Source of the DNA: Citreicoccus inhibens
GTDB taxonomy: Bacteria; Myxococcota; Myxococcia; Myxococcales; Myxococcaceae
Reading direction: 5' to 3'
Length of the DNA stretch: 64,000 nucleotides
Assembly (NCBI RefSeq): GCF_019039035.1
Contig: NZ_JAHNZT010000033.1
Coordinates: 32,890-96,889, forward strand
Below are positions 36,911 through 45,291 of this stretch, in pieces (position 1 is the stretch's first letter; the number at the start of each line of letters is the position of its first letter). The notes under the pieces were generated by a model, which saw only the letters and a list, made by a program, of their open reading frames with translations, searched no databases and was not told the origin of the DNA. The translations under genes were made by a program, and so were the position numbers.

Positions 36911-37549
36911 ATGGATGCGGTGGAGACCGAAGTCCTCTTGCAGCGCGTGGGGATCAAGGATGCCGTGGAGTGGGGGCGAGGTCGGACTCTCAACGAGATC
37001 TGGCACGCAAGCCCGTCAGGCAAGCTGCTGCTTAAACTGGCCCTTGAAGCGGGGGTGGAGAGACGCCGGGTGCTCGGCGCGCTCTGTGCCTGTGTGCGAC
37101 TGACGCTGAAGTACACCCAGGTGGAGGGGCCGCAATATGAGCCGCTCGACACGCCCTGTGTGCCAATCGCATTGGAACTCGCCGAAGCCTGGGCACGGGG
37201 GGCGCCCGGGGTCGAGCTTGATGCGGTGAGAGCGATGTCGGTCGAGGCGCATGATGCCGCCAGCCTGGTGGATTGCATGGAAAGCTACGGGCGAACCCCC
37301 TATCCGCCGGGCGCGGTCCATGCGACGTTTGCCGTGGCGTTCTTGCTGGACGCTGTGGGTGTGGAGGACGTGGGCGAGTGCTCCAACCACCTCGGTAATT
37401 CGTTCTCCTACGCAGAGGTCGCGACCGCTGCCCAACATGGTCATTCCGAGGAGAGCCGCCGAGAATTCCGTGAGACCTGCGCTCGGGTCGTTCGAGACTT
37501 CATTCGCGCCGAGGATGTCGCCATGGCGGTGGCGACATCCCGGCGGTGA
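36911..37549 (+). CDS. Imm5-like putative immunity protein, copy 2
   Basis: A 212-aa helical protein paralogous to the preceding gene, perhaps 40-45% alike by eye: WGRGRTLNEIWHAS, LLKLALEAGVERRRVLGALCACVRLTLKY, PQYEPLDTPCVPIALELAEAW, PYPPGAVHATF and VRDFIRAEDVAMA. The ATG at 36911 has GGAG five bases upstream. It lies 39 bases after copy 1 and so is in the same transcript. The duplication and divergence fit an orphan immunity array, but the role is inferred. Confidence 0.72.
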   Translation: MDAVETEVLLQRVGIKDAVEWGRGRTLNEIWHASPSGKLLLKLALEAGVERRRVLGALCACVRLTLKYTQVEGPQYEPLDTPCVPIALELAEAWARGAPGVELDAVRAMSVEAHDAASLVDCMESYGRTPYPPGAVHATFAVAFLLDAVGVEDVGECSNHLGNSFSYAEVATAAQHGHSEESRREFRETCARVVRDFIRAEDVAMAVATSRR

Positions 37550-37579
37550 CTCGCGCTGTTCGAATCGACGGGGCCGGCG

Positions 37580-37930
37580 CTACTTCACCTCGCGAGCCAG
37601 CGTGGAGCTCCACGGGCACCAGTGGCCTCCCGGGAGGAACGCGCCGCCGGCCTCGTCCAGGTGGTCCTCGACGTAGACCATGTCCGCGTCGCAGACCTCG
37701 ATGGCCATCTGGAAGAACCGGATGGTCGCCGGGTCGAGGTGGAAGGAGAACTTCGGGTTGTAGGGCTGTGTCCGCTTGATGATGCGGCCATGCACGTGGA
37801 TTTCGTTCTTCTCTTCTCCGGAGAGGATCCGGCGTGCGTGGGCAATGGTGTTCTCATCGGTCAACTCGATGATGAACTCCTGACCACGGGAGGAGGGCTG
37901 CGTGAAGGCGAAGCGGGCGGGACTTGCCAT
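37580..37930 (-). CDS. BP74-like (calmodulin-binding type) protein
   Basis: A 116-aa protein resembling the BP74 N-terminal domain family. Its features are FIIELTDENTIAHARRILSGEE, IHVHGRIIKR, PYNPKFSFHLDPATIRFFQMAIEVCDA and YVEDHLDEAGGAFLPGGHWCPWSS. The domain is known from an acid-tolerant secreted Dictyostelium protein and many bacterial proteins; molecular function is unclear. The start at 37930 follows AAGGAG. No signal peptide. Confidence 0.85.
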   Translation of the reverse strand: MASPARFAFTQPSSRGQEFIIELTDENTIAHARRILSGEEKNEIHVHGRIIKRTQPYNPKFSFHLDPATIRFFQMAIEVCDADMVYVEDHLDEAGGAFLPGGHWCPWSSTLAREVK

Positions 37931-38075
37931 GACGGGACTCCTTGGGTGGGGAGCCCCTGTGTAGTGTTTGCGGGATGTCTGGTTCAACCATCCCAACGCG
38001 AGGGTGTTGGGTTGCCCTCACTGTTGTGTATTGGATTCCAGCAGGGGACGCGGCTCGGGTCCCCGCGCCAGCTCC

Positions 38076-38411
38076 TCACTCACGCGAAGCGAGTGCTTCG
38101 AGCTGGCGGAGAATCTTCGGCTTGGGCTGGTTGCCCAGCAGCTCCGCGACCTTCTGTCCCTCTCTCATGAAGACGAGGCAGGGGAGCTTCGTGATTTCGA
38201 ATGAGGTGGCCAGGGCCCGGTTCTGCTCGATGTTGATGCGGACGATGCGGACCGTGTCGGGATTCTCGTGGGCAATCTCCTCGAGGGTCGCGGCCAGGGG
38301 CGTGCAGGGGCCGCACCAGTCCGCGTAGAAGTCCAGGAGGACGGGTGTCTTGCTTTGCATCACGTCCGCCCGGAGCGCGTCGTCAGTGACTTCCAGAATC
38401 AGGTTGGACAT
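38076..38411 (-). CDS. Thioredoxin
   Basis: A 111-aa cytosolic thioredoxin with active site WCGPC after LLDFYADW. The cis-Pro motif TKLPCLVFM carries an unusual Cys after the proline instead of the usual Thr. It reduces protein disulfides and could serve the PrxQ peroxiredoxin (31.9 kb) and MsrBA (54.1 kb). The ATG at 38411 is a standard start, MSNLILEVTDD. A plus-strand VOC gene diverges from it. Confidence 0.93.
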   Translation of the reverse strand: MSNLILEVTDDALRADVMQSKTPVLLDFYADWCGPCTPLAATLEEIAHENPDTVRIVRINIEQNRALATSFEITKLPCLVFMREGQKVAELLGNQPKPKILRQLEALASRE

Positions 38412-38600
38412 GGGCTGCTGATTAGCCGTCCGCTTCGGTGCTCGCCAGCCGTGCTCCGTGCGTGCGCATGCGTGTGTCTGCCGCGCGACAGCGCTCCGCG
38501 CGCTCGACAAGAGGTGCTCGAGCCGCGCCTGGGTGCGAGGATGCGGGCCTTCCCCGCAGCCCAGCCGGAGAGGGTCGTTCACATGGTCAGGAGGACCGCC

Positions 38601-38981
38601 GTGCAGTCAGTCCGCGCGCAGCCGCTGATTGCCGTCGAGGATGTGCGCCGCAGCAGCGAGTGGTACCAGGCCTTGCTCGGCTGCCGCAGCGGCCATGGCG
38701 GCGCTGCCTACGAGATGCTCATGTCGGGTGAGGAGATGATCCTCCAGATTCACGCGTGGGACGCCGATGACCACGCGCACCTGGGGCGGGCCTCCTTGAA
38801 GTCGCGCGGCAACGGCGTGCTGCTCTGGTTCAAGGTCGAGGACTTCGACGCGGCGGTCACGCGCGCCATGTCGCTCAAGGCCACGGTCCTGGAGGCCCCG
38901 CACTTCAACCCCAACGCGGGGCACCGCGAGGTGTGGCTGCGCGATCCGGACGGCTACGGCGTGGTGGTGGCGGGCGAGTAG
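38601..38981 (+). CDS. Glyoxalase/VOC-family protein
   Basis: A 126-aa VOC superfamily protein with the typical betaalphabetabetabeta unit: PLIAVEDVRRSSEWYQALLG, YEMLMSGEEMILQIHAW, VLLWFKVEDFDAAVTRAM and REVWLRDPDGYGVVVAG. His and Glu at the usual metal positions suggest a metal enzyme or antibiotic-binding protein; the substrate is unknown. I chose the GTG at 38601 with AGGAGG six bases upstream; an ATG 18 bases earlier is possible. Confidence 0.88.
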   Translation: MQSVRAQPLIAVEDVRRSSEWYQALLGCRSGHGGAAYEMLMSGEEMILQIHAWDADDHAHLGRASLKSRGNGVLLWFKVEDFDAAVTRAMSLKATVLEAPHFNPNAGHREVWLRDPDGYGVVVAGE

Positions 38982-38990
38982 CGCCGCGTC

Positions 38991-39866
38991 TCAGGGCTGA
39001 CTGCCCTTCCACAGTTCATACAGCCCTGCTTCGCCCTCGGGCCGGAGCGGGGTCAGCTTGAGCTTGCGCGCCTCCATGGGCCGGCTCAGCTCGTCGTAGA
39101 CGGCCGCGGTGGACAGGCCGAACGGCGCGCCCTCCTCGTTGGAGTAGCCGTAGTACGCCGCGGAGATGCCACACATCGTCATGGCGGCCAGGCACATGGG
39201 GCAGGGGTGGCCGCTCGCGTAGACGATGCAGCCGTCCAGCCGCGGGCTGCGCAGAAGCTGGCTGGCTCGGCGCAGCGCCAGCATCTCCGCGTGCGCGGTG
39301 GGGTCGTTCGTGGCGAGGATTTCATTGGCCGCGGTGGAGATGACCTGCCCTTCACGGACGAGCACAGCGCCGAAGGGGCGTCCTCCCTGCCGGATGTTCT
39401 CGCGCGCCACCGTGAGCGCCTGTCGCATGAACTCGATGCCTCGGGGTTGGGCCACGCGCGTGAAGGTCACGGACTCCGTGCTCGCGTCGCGCCCGCCCGT
39501 GGGGCTCGGAGCCCCCGGTGAGAAGTCCGTGTCGCCGAGTCGCGCCCGCGCCTGCATGGCGGCGCTCAACGAAGCGTAGAGCGCGTGCGCCATGGGCTGT
39601 CGCACCGCGACGCGCTTGAGCGCCCCCTCCGCGCCATAGGCGAGGGTGAGGCCCGCGCCAGGAGACTCACTGCCGGTGGTCGTGCCCCAAGCCGTGAGCT
39701 GGGCCGCGCCCGTGCGCGCCGCGAGCGAGAAGAGGGCATCGGCGAGGGCGTCGAGGGTCTCGACGATGGGCGCGGGCTCGGGCGGGGCATGGCCTGCCTG
39801 AGTCATTTGCTCGCACAAGCGCGCGAGCACCGCGGAGGGCGTCGTGGGCGGTGAGGTCGTCGTCAT
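38991..39866 (-). CDS. Nucleoside/guanine deaminase-family enzyme with N-terminal extension
   Basis: A 291-aa enzyme. The C-terminal half is a cytidine/deoxycytidylate-type deaminase: HAEMLALR (zinc His and proton-shuttle Glu) and GHPCPMCLAAM (two zinc Cys), with FGLSTAAVYDELSRP near the end as in guanine deaminases and nucleoside deaminases. The N-terminal 130 residues are an unusual extra domain (PSAVLARLCEQMTQAG, ALFSLAARTGAAQL). Single-domain relatives are about 150 aa. The substrate is not determined. Start ATG 39866. Confidence 0.9.
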   Translation of the reverse strand: MTTTSPPTTPSAVLARLCEQMTQAGHAPPEPAPIVETLDALADALFSLAARTGAAQLTAWGTTTGSESPGAGLTLAYGAEGALKRVAVRQPMAHALYASLSAAMQARARLGDTDFSPGAPSPTGGRDASTESVTFTRVAQPRGIEFMRQALTVARENIRQGGRPFGAVLVREGQVISTAANEILATNDPTAHAEMLALRRASQLLRSPRLDGCIVYASGHPCPMCLAAMTMCGISAAYYGYSNEEGAPFGLSTAAVYDELSRPMEARKLKLTPLRPEGEAGLYELWKGSQP

Positions 39867-40136
39867 GGCGAGACGACGATGGCACGGCTGTTCGGTGGTG
39901 TGCCATGCGCCTGGCCGCATCGGGTGCCAGAGCTGTCAGTGCCCGACAGTGACGCCGGGGGCCCCGTGTCTCGGGACCGCCGGCTCGTGCGCCGACTCCC
40001 GCTGGGCGCGGTGGTCCGGGTGCGTTCGCTCCGGGCGCGCGGCGGGGGATGAACCCAGCGCCTGGGTGCGGCAATATGCCATGGCCCCCCCGTGAGCGAG
40101 CCGCGCTAGAGGACGTCCACCCTCAAGGAGTATCGA

Positions 40137-41012
40137 ATGCGCTTCGCATCATCCTCTGGTCTTGCCCTCTCCCTGGCTCTCCTCGGTGTCTCGGGGTGTG
40201 GCGATGAGGCGCCGCCCCCGCCGGCGACCCGCGCGGTGACCATCCCGGTGGAGGCTCGCGTGGGCAGCGAGTTGTTCGCGTGTGGCCGCACCTATTCGAA
40301 GGTCGGAACGTCCGGGGCCAGCTATGAGCCCATGGACTTCCGTGTGTACGTCCACGCCGTGCGGTTGGTGTCTGACAGCGGACAAGAGGTCCCCGTCGCG
40401 CTGACGAACGATGGGACCTGGCAGCGTGACGGCGTGGCGCTGCTCGACTTCGCGAACAAGGACGGGTTGTGCGCCAACGGCACGGCCGGCATGAACGCCA
40501 CGCTGAAGGGCACTGTCCCCGAGGGACACTACACCGGCCTGCGCTTCACGCTCGGCGTGCCCGAGTCGCTGAACCACGGCGACGCCACCACTTCGGCCGC
40601 GCCCCTGGGCGACTCCACCCTGTTCTGGAACTGGCGCGGGGGCTACGTGTTCGCGCGCATCGACGGCCGGACGGGTGGGGTGCCCACGGGCTACTACATG
40701 CACCTGGGCAGCACGGACTGCGCGCCGCCTCCCGCGGGGCAGACCTCGGGCACGGCGGGCTGCGCCCATGAGAACCGCGTCGAGGTCCGGCTGGAGGGCT
40801 TCACGCTCGGGTCGAGCAAGGTGGTGATGGACCTGGCGGCGCTCTTCGCGGACTCGAACCTGGACACGAACGCCGCGGTGCCGAACACGGCGGGGGGCTG
40901 CATGTCTCAGCAGGAGGATCCGGATTGCGCGCCGGTGTTCGCGCGGCTGGGGCTCGCGTTTGGAGACCTGGCGGCCAACCCCGCGGGCCAGCGCTTCATC
41001 CGCGCCGAGTAG
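40137..41012 (+). CDS. MbnP-like copper-binding lipoprotein (metallo-mystery pair, four-Cys)
   Basis: A 291-aa lipoprotein (lipobox GVSGC, Cys21) of the MbnP/TIGR04052 family. The conserved parts are FRVYVHAVRLVSD, LDFANKDGLCANGTAGMNATLKGTV, LRFTLGVPESLNH, FWNWRGGYVFARIDG and GSTDCAPPP. Several cysteines follow (AGCAHENRV, GGCMSQQEDPDCAPV). In the methanotroph homologue a di-heme partner (MbnH) converts a Trp to kynurenine to form a copper site; FWNW contains candidate Trp residues. The partner gene starts 17 bases downstream. Confidence 0.9.
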   Translation: MRFASSSGLALSLALLGVSGCGDEAPPPPATRAVTIPVEARVGSELFACGRTYSKVGTSGASYEPMDFRVYVHAVRLVSDSGQEVPVALTNDGTWQRDGVALLDFANKDGLCANGTAGMNATLKGTVPEGHYTGLRFTLGVPESLNHGDATTSAAPLGDSTLFWNWRGGYVFARIDGRTGGVPTGYYMHLGSTDCAPPPAGQTSGTAGCAHENRVEVRLEGFTLGSSKVVMDLAALFADSNLDTNAAVPNTAGGCMSQQEDPDCAPVFARLGLAFGDLAANPAGQRFIRAE

Positions 41013-41029
41013 CGAAGGAGCGTCTGCCC

Positions 41030-42175
41030 ATGTCACGACGATGGTTGTATTGGCTGCCGCTGGCGGCGCTCCTGGGCGCGTGTGGAGAGTCCACGTCCCC
41101 TCCCACGGGCCCCGAGCCCACGCCAGGATATGCCTGGAGGCTGCCCGCGGGCTTCCCTACGCCGAGCGTCCCCGCGGACAACCCGATGACGGACGCGAAG
41201 GTGGAGCTGGGGCGTCGCCTGTTCTACGACAAGCGCCTGTCCCTCAATGGCACCCAGTCTTGTGCCTCTTGCCATGAGCAGGCTCGCGCCTTCTCCGACG
41301 GACGCATCCACGCGGTGGGGAGCACGGGGCAGGCTCACCGCCGCAATGCCCAAGCGCTGGTCAACGTGGCCTATGCCACGAGCCTCACGTGGGCCAACCC
41401 CGCGATCACCACGCTGGAGGCGCAGGCCCTGACGCCGCTGCTCGGCACGGAGCCGGTGGAGCTGGGCTTCGCGGACAAGGAGGAGGTGCTGCTCACGCGG
41501 CTGCGCGAGGACTCGGCGCTGACGGCGCGCTTCGCCCAGGCGTTCCCTGGAGAGGCGACGCCGGTGTCGCTCGCGACGCTGACGCGCGCGTTGGCGTCCT
41601 TCGAGCGCACGCTCATCTCCGGCACGTCACCCTACGATCGTTATCTCCAGGGCGGCGCGGTGGATGCGTTGAGTGCCTCGGCCAAACGGGGCCTGGAGTT
41701 GTTCCTCTCCGAGCGGCTGGAGTGCGACCACTGCCACTCGGGCTTCAACTTCCAGGACGCCACGCGCCACGAGGCCACGACGGAGCCGCTGCTGCCGTTC
41801 CACAACACGGGGCTCTACAACGAGGACGGGACGGGGGCCTATCCCGCGACGGACCGAGGGCTCATCGAGTTGACGGGGCGCTCGGACGACATGGGGCGCT
41901 TCAAGGCACCCTCCCTGCGCAACGTGGCCGTCACCGCGCCATACATGCACGACGGCAGCGTGGCGACGCTGTCCGAGGCCCTGGACCATTACGCGGCGGG
42001 AGGGCGGGCCCGGAAAGACAACCAGGGCGCGCCCAATCGCTATCAGAGTGGCTTCGTGATGGGCTTCACGCTGACCGCGCAGGAGAAGGCGGACCTCATC
42101 GCGTTCCTGGAGTCCCTCACGGACACAGCGTTCCTCACGGACCCGCGCTTCGCGGACCCCGCCGAGTCGCCGTAG
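41030..42175 (+). CDS. MbnH-like di-heme enzyme (MauG/CCP family)
   Basis: A 381-aa lipoprotein (lipobox LLGAC, Cys18) with two c-type heme motifs, CASCH (78-82) and CDHCH (232-236). The fold is that of di-heme cytochrome c peroxidases/MauG. The pattern VELGRRLFYDKRLSLNGTQSC and RFKAPSLRNVAVTAPYMHDG is shared by the MXAN_0977-type di-heme enzymes (TIGR04039). By analogy it oxidises a Trp on its MbnP partner using peroxide. GAAGGAG precedes the ATG. The two genes form one operon in the order mbnP-mbnH. Confidence 0.92.
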   Translation: MSRRWLYWLPLAALLGACGESTSPPTGPEPTPGYAWRLPAGFPTPSVPADNPMTDAKVELGRRLFYDKRLSLNGTQSCASCHEQARAFSDGRIHAVGSTGQAHRRNAQALVNVAYATSLTWANPAITTLEAQALTPLLGTEPVELGFADKEEVLLTRLREDSALTARFAQAFPGEATPVSLATLTRALASFERTLISGTSPYDRYLQGGAVDALSASAKRGLELFLSERLECDHCHSGFNFQDATRHEATTEPLLPFHNTGLYNEDGTGAYPATDRGLIELTGRSDDMGRFKAPSLRNVAVTAPYMHDGSVATLSEALDHYAAGGRARKDNQGAPNRYQSGFVMGFTLTAQEKADLIAFLESLTDTAFLTDPRFADPAESP

Positions 42176-42273
42176 GGCGGGGCTGTGTACGTGAGGGCCG
42201 GCGGCGCGTCTGCTCATCCCGAGACGCGTCGATTCCTTTTCTCCCCACTCTCGACTCGTGAGATGGGGCAGGG

Positions 42274-43185
42274 ATGTTCGACCCCATCACGCTCGATCAG
42301 CTTCGCGCCTTCGTTGCCGTCGTCGAGGAGGGAAGTTTCTCGGCGGCGGCGCGCAAACTTCGCCGCGTGCAGTCCGCCATCAGCACCGCGATGGCCAACC
42401 TGGAATCGCAGTTGGGCGTGCCGCTTTGGGATCGCTCCACCAAGGTCCCCACGCTGACCGGACAAGGGCAGGCGGTGCTGGCGTCCACGCGGCGCGTGCT
42501 CGGCGAAGTGGACGACCTGCGGCGGCTCACCACCGGCATGTCGAAAGGGGTCGAGGCCTCGGTGTCCTTGTGTCTGGATGCCTTCTTTCCCCAGAAGGCA
42601 CTCATCCAACTGTGCGCCACGTTCACCCAGGCGTTCCCCGCGGTCGACCTCCGCCTCAATACCCAGGTGAGGGCCGCCGTCTCCGCTCGCGTGCTCGACG
42701 GCACGGCCACCCTCGGGGTCGTGACTCCAGCGGGGTTGGCACGGGGGCTCGAGGTGCAGGCCTTGTCACCCATTCGGGTGTTCCCCGTCGTGAGCCCGAG
42801 CCACCCGCTCGCTGCCATCAGGGGCCGCATCGCGTCTCGGCACTTCGTCGATGCGATCCAGATCGTGCTCTCTGAATGCGATGATGACGGCGTCGCTGAG
42901 CAGATCGGACTGTCGCCGCGCACCTGGCGCGTTGGAGACCTCTACACCAAGCATGAAATGCTTCGCGCGGGCCTCGGCTGGGGCAACCTCCCGGAGCATC
43001 TGATTCGCGAAGACCTGCGCGAGGGCAGGCTGAGCGTCATCCTGCCCGCGGCCTGGGGGGCCCACGCGAACTCGCTCAACCTCCTGGCCATCTACCGGAG
43101 TGACACCGTGTTCGGACCGGCGCATCGCTGGCTGCTGAAGCAACTCACGGTGCTGTGCGCGAAGGAAGCGCGCCTCCGAAAGTAG
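42274..43185 (+). CDS. LysR-family transcriptional regulator
   Basis: A 303-aa LysR regulator: helix-turn-helix in ITLDQLRAFVAVVEEGSFSAAARKL, QSAISTAMANLESQLGVPLWDR, then a substrate-binding domain (about 95-290, SVSLCLDAFFPQKALIQL). The effector is unknown. It converges with the DUF1275 gene. Its target could be the following minus-strand group, whose upstream region carries paired repeats, but no binding site is proven. Confidence 0.95.
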   Translation: MFDPITLDQLRAFVAVVEEGSFSAAARKLRRVQSAISTAMANLESQLGVPLWDRSTKVPTLTGQGQAVLASTRRVLGEVDDLRRLTTGMSKGVEASVSLCLDAFFPQKALIQLCATFTQAFPAVDLRLNTQVRAAVSARVLDGTATLGVVTPAGLARGLEVQALSPIRVFPVVSPSHPLAAIRGRIASRHFVDAIQIVLSECDDDGVAEQIGLSPRTWRVGDLYTKHEMLRAGLGWGNLPEHLIREDLREGRLSVILPAAWGAHANSLNLLAIYRSDTVFGPAHRWLLKQLTVLCAKEARLRK

Positions 43186-43203
43186 CCAGCCCTCGCGCGC
43201 GAC

Positions 43204-43233
43204 GACGGCCCGTCGCCCGACACGAGGGCCGTC
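43204..43233. terminator. Hairpin between convergent LysR and DUF1275 genes
   Basis: GACGGCCC (43204-43211) and GGGCCGTC (43226-43233), 14-base loop. The right arm overlaps the DUF1275 stop codon. Likely bidirectional terminator, no U-run. Confidence 0.5.
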
Positions 43234-43864
43234 ACAGCCGGCTGCGCACCAGCAGCGAGAGCCCCATGGGGGCGAGGAAGGCCGCGAACCCGAAGTGCTG
43301 GACTCCGAACGCCCCACCCAGGCACCCCAGCGCGAACGCCAGGATGATGAGCCCCAGGGAGCGGTGCTTGGTGACGTTCTCGGGGGCGCCGGGGAGGACC
43401 TTTTCGACGAACCACTGCGTGACGTTGCCGGTCATCACGGTCGTCATCGGCCCCAGCGCGGGCGCCACCCGGTGCATCGCGTTCTGCATCCCCATGGCGA
43501 CGACCGCGAGGACCACGACGACCCAATGCGCCGTGTTCCCCGTCAGCGCCCAGGGGACCGCCGCCGCTGCTCCAAAGGCCATGGCCTGAAGGAGCAGGAG
43601 CAGCCGCGCGGACTGGCCCACCCGGCGGTGCAGGTGTGTGGAGAGGAAGACGGCCAGGACGAAGATGGGAAAGGTCGCCAGCTTGAGCCACTCGTCGGCA
43701 TTGGCGTGGCGCGCGAGGTCCGCCGCGAGCACGACGAAGTTGCCGGTGACGTGCGCGCAGAAGATCCCTCTCGCGCCGACGAACGTGACGGCGTCCGCGT
43801 AGCCGGCGATGAACGCCAGGGCGGTGGGAACCAGCAGCGGTGGAGGCGAGGCAGTCGAGGTCAT
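43232..43864 (-). CDS. DUF1275 (YoaK-like) membrane protein
   Basis: A 210-aa inner-membrane protein of the DUF1275 family with six predicted TM segments. The hallmarks are AFIAGYADAVTFV, FCAHVTGNFVVLA, GMQNAMHRVAPALGPMTTVMTGNVTQW. The family's role is unknown; several relatives sit beside porins or transporters. It lies 21 bases downstream of the porin gene and could be co-transcribed with it. Confidence 0.92.
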   Translation of the reverse strand: MTSTASPPPLLVPTALAFIAGYADAVTFVGARGIFCAHVTGNFVVLAADLARHANADEWLKLATFPIFVLAVFLSTHLHRRVGQSARLLLLLQAMAFGAAAAVPWALTGNTAHWVVVVLAVVAMGMQNAMHRVAPALGPMTTVMTGNVTQWFVEKVLPGAPENVTKHRSLGLIILAFALGCLGGAFGVQHFGFAAFLAPMGLSLLVRSRL

Positions 43865-43885
43865 CGAGAGGGGCGGTGCGGTCGG

Positions 43886-45268
43886 TCAGTAGGTGAAGGT
43901 CGTCCAGGTGCCCAGGAAGTCCACATCGCGTCCGGTGACGGCTCGCAGCGCGGGACCGGCGACGACGTGCGAGTACTCGGCGTTGAACATGACGTGGCGG
44001 GTGATGCGATATCCCAGTGACAGCGAGAGTTGCGCGCCGGTGTACCGCGCATCCGAATCCACGGGAGGCACGAGGACGCCTCCGGGCGGAGTGTAGACGG
44101 CGTCGCGGACCGACTGCCGGAAGAAGAAGACGCAGCCCGCCTCCAGGGTGACGGCGTCAAGCTCCCACTGCACGAGCGGATGCACTTCGTAGAGGTTCGA
44201 GGGGTAGATCAACGGAAGGGCACTGAAGAAGGTCTGGTTCGGGAAGTAGGCATGGAAGGTAGAAACCCGGCCGTCGTCGGCGCGTGCATCTCCACTCAGC
44301 GCGTCTGCCCGCACGCCCAGCCTCAGCGGCGCGAGAGGCAGCCGCTGCCACAGCCCACCCGCCAGTCCCCACGCCAGGATGGGGGTGTCGCCCACCGTTC
44401 CGAACTGCGCGAGCGCGTGCCCGATGTATTCGAGACCCCCGTCGGTCTGGCCAAACGCGCGCACACCGAAGGTATGGCGCACCTCGCGCCCGGAGACCTC
44501 TGCGTAGGTCACCGAGGGACGATCGCGCCCCAGGTAGAAGGCATCGAGCGAGAGCCGGCTTCGCGGCAGGATGGCCAGGGTCGCGTAGACGCCCCAGAAT
44601 CGGTTGCGCGTGGACGGCGCATCGTCGAAGCCGCCGCGTTCGAGCCGGGGCACGAACCCGCCGAAGCCCTCCACGTTCCAGGTCGCGCCAGTGACCGTGA
44701 GACGCACGAGATCAAACGCCTGACGCACGTTGGTCCCGTCCCGCGTGCTCACCCACCGCGTGGACCCCAGCGCCAGCTCTTGGCGCCCCACCCGAGCGGT
44801 GACGCGGACCTCGCGCGGCGCGGTGGTCCACTCGATGAAGGCCTGCTGCACGTCGAACAGGTCACTCCCAGGGGGCTCATCGCGGGCTGGCGCGCCCAGC
44901 GCGTACTGCCCACCGAACTGGACGAACGTTCGAAGGCCCCCCACGTGGACATCGGCGTGCAACAGGTTGCGCGAGAACAGGACGCTCTCGGGCAGTGGGC
45001 CACTCAGCCCCGAGGTCAACTCGTAACGCAGCCGGTGTTGGCCGCCGAGGGAGAGATACACCTGCTCTCCGAGTGGGAGGTATTTGACGCGATCGAACGG
45101 GTCCTCGCCGGGCCGACGGGCGGGGTCTGACCAATCCTCCAGATAGCGGATCCCCGCGTACCGCGGCGCCACGCGCGGTTCGGGGGCGTCCTCCGCCCGG
45201 GCATCGCGCGACAGGTTGAGCAGTCCAAAGACAAGAAACAGCGACGCGCCCCGCGAACGACGCAGCAT
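43886..45268 (-). CDS. Alginate-export-family outer-membrane porin
   Basis: A 460-aa outer-membrane protein of the alginate export (PF13372-type) family. A signal peptide (SLFLVFGLLNLSRDARA) is followed by a long antiparallel beta pattern with YLSLGGQHRLRYEL, VQQAFIEWT, RVGRQELALGSTRWV, VRQAFDLVRLTV and SLSLGYRITRHVMFNAEYSHV. It ends in phenylalanine-tyrosine (FTY), a typical beta-barrel assembly signal. It would import or export an anionic compound. GGGAAGG precedes the start at 45268. It is followed by DUF1275. Confidence 0.9.
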   Translation of the reverse strand: MLRRSRGASLFLVFGLLNLSRDARAEDAPEPRVAPRYAGIRYLEDWSDPARRPGEDPFDRVKYLPLGEQVYLSLGGQHRLRYELTSGLSGPLPESVLFSRNLLHADVHVGGLRTFVQFGGQYALGAPARDEPPGSDLFDVQQAFIEWTTAPREVRVTARVGRQELALGSTRWVSTRDGTNVRQAFDLVRLTVTGATWNVEGFGGFVPRLERGGFDDAPSTRNRFWGVYATLAILPRSRLSLDAFYLGRDRPSVTYAEVSGREVRHTFGVRAFGQTDGGLEYIGHALAQFGTVGDTPILAWGLAGGLWQRLPLAPLRLGVRADALSGDARADDGRVSTFHAYFPNQTFFSALPLIYPSNLYEVHPLVQWELDAVTLEAGCVFFFRQSVRDAVYTPPGGVLVPPVDSDARYTGAQLSLSLGYRITRHVMFNAEYSHVVAGPALRAVTGRDVDFLGTWTTFTY

Positions 45269-45291
45269 GAGGCCTTCCCGCGTCCTTTCGC

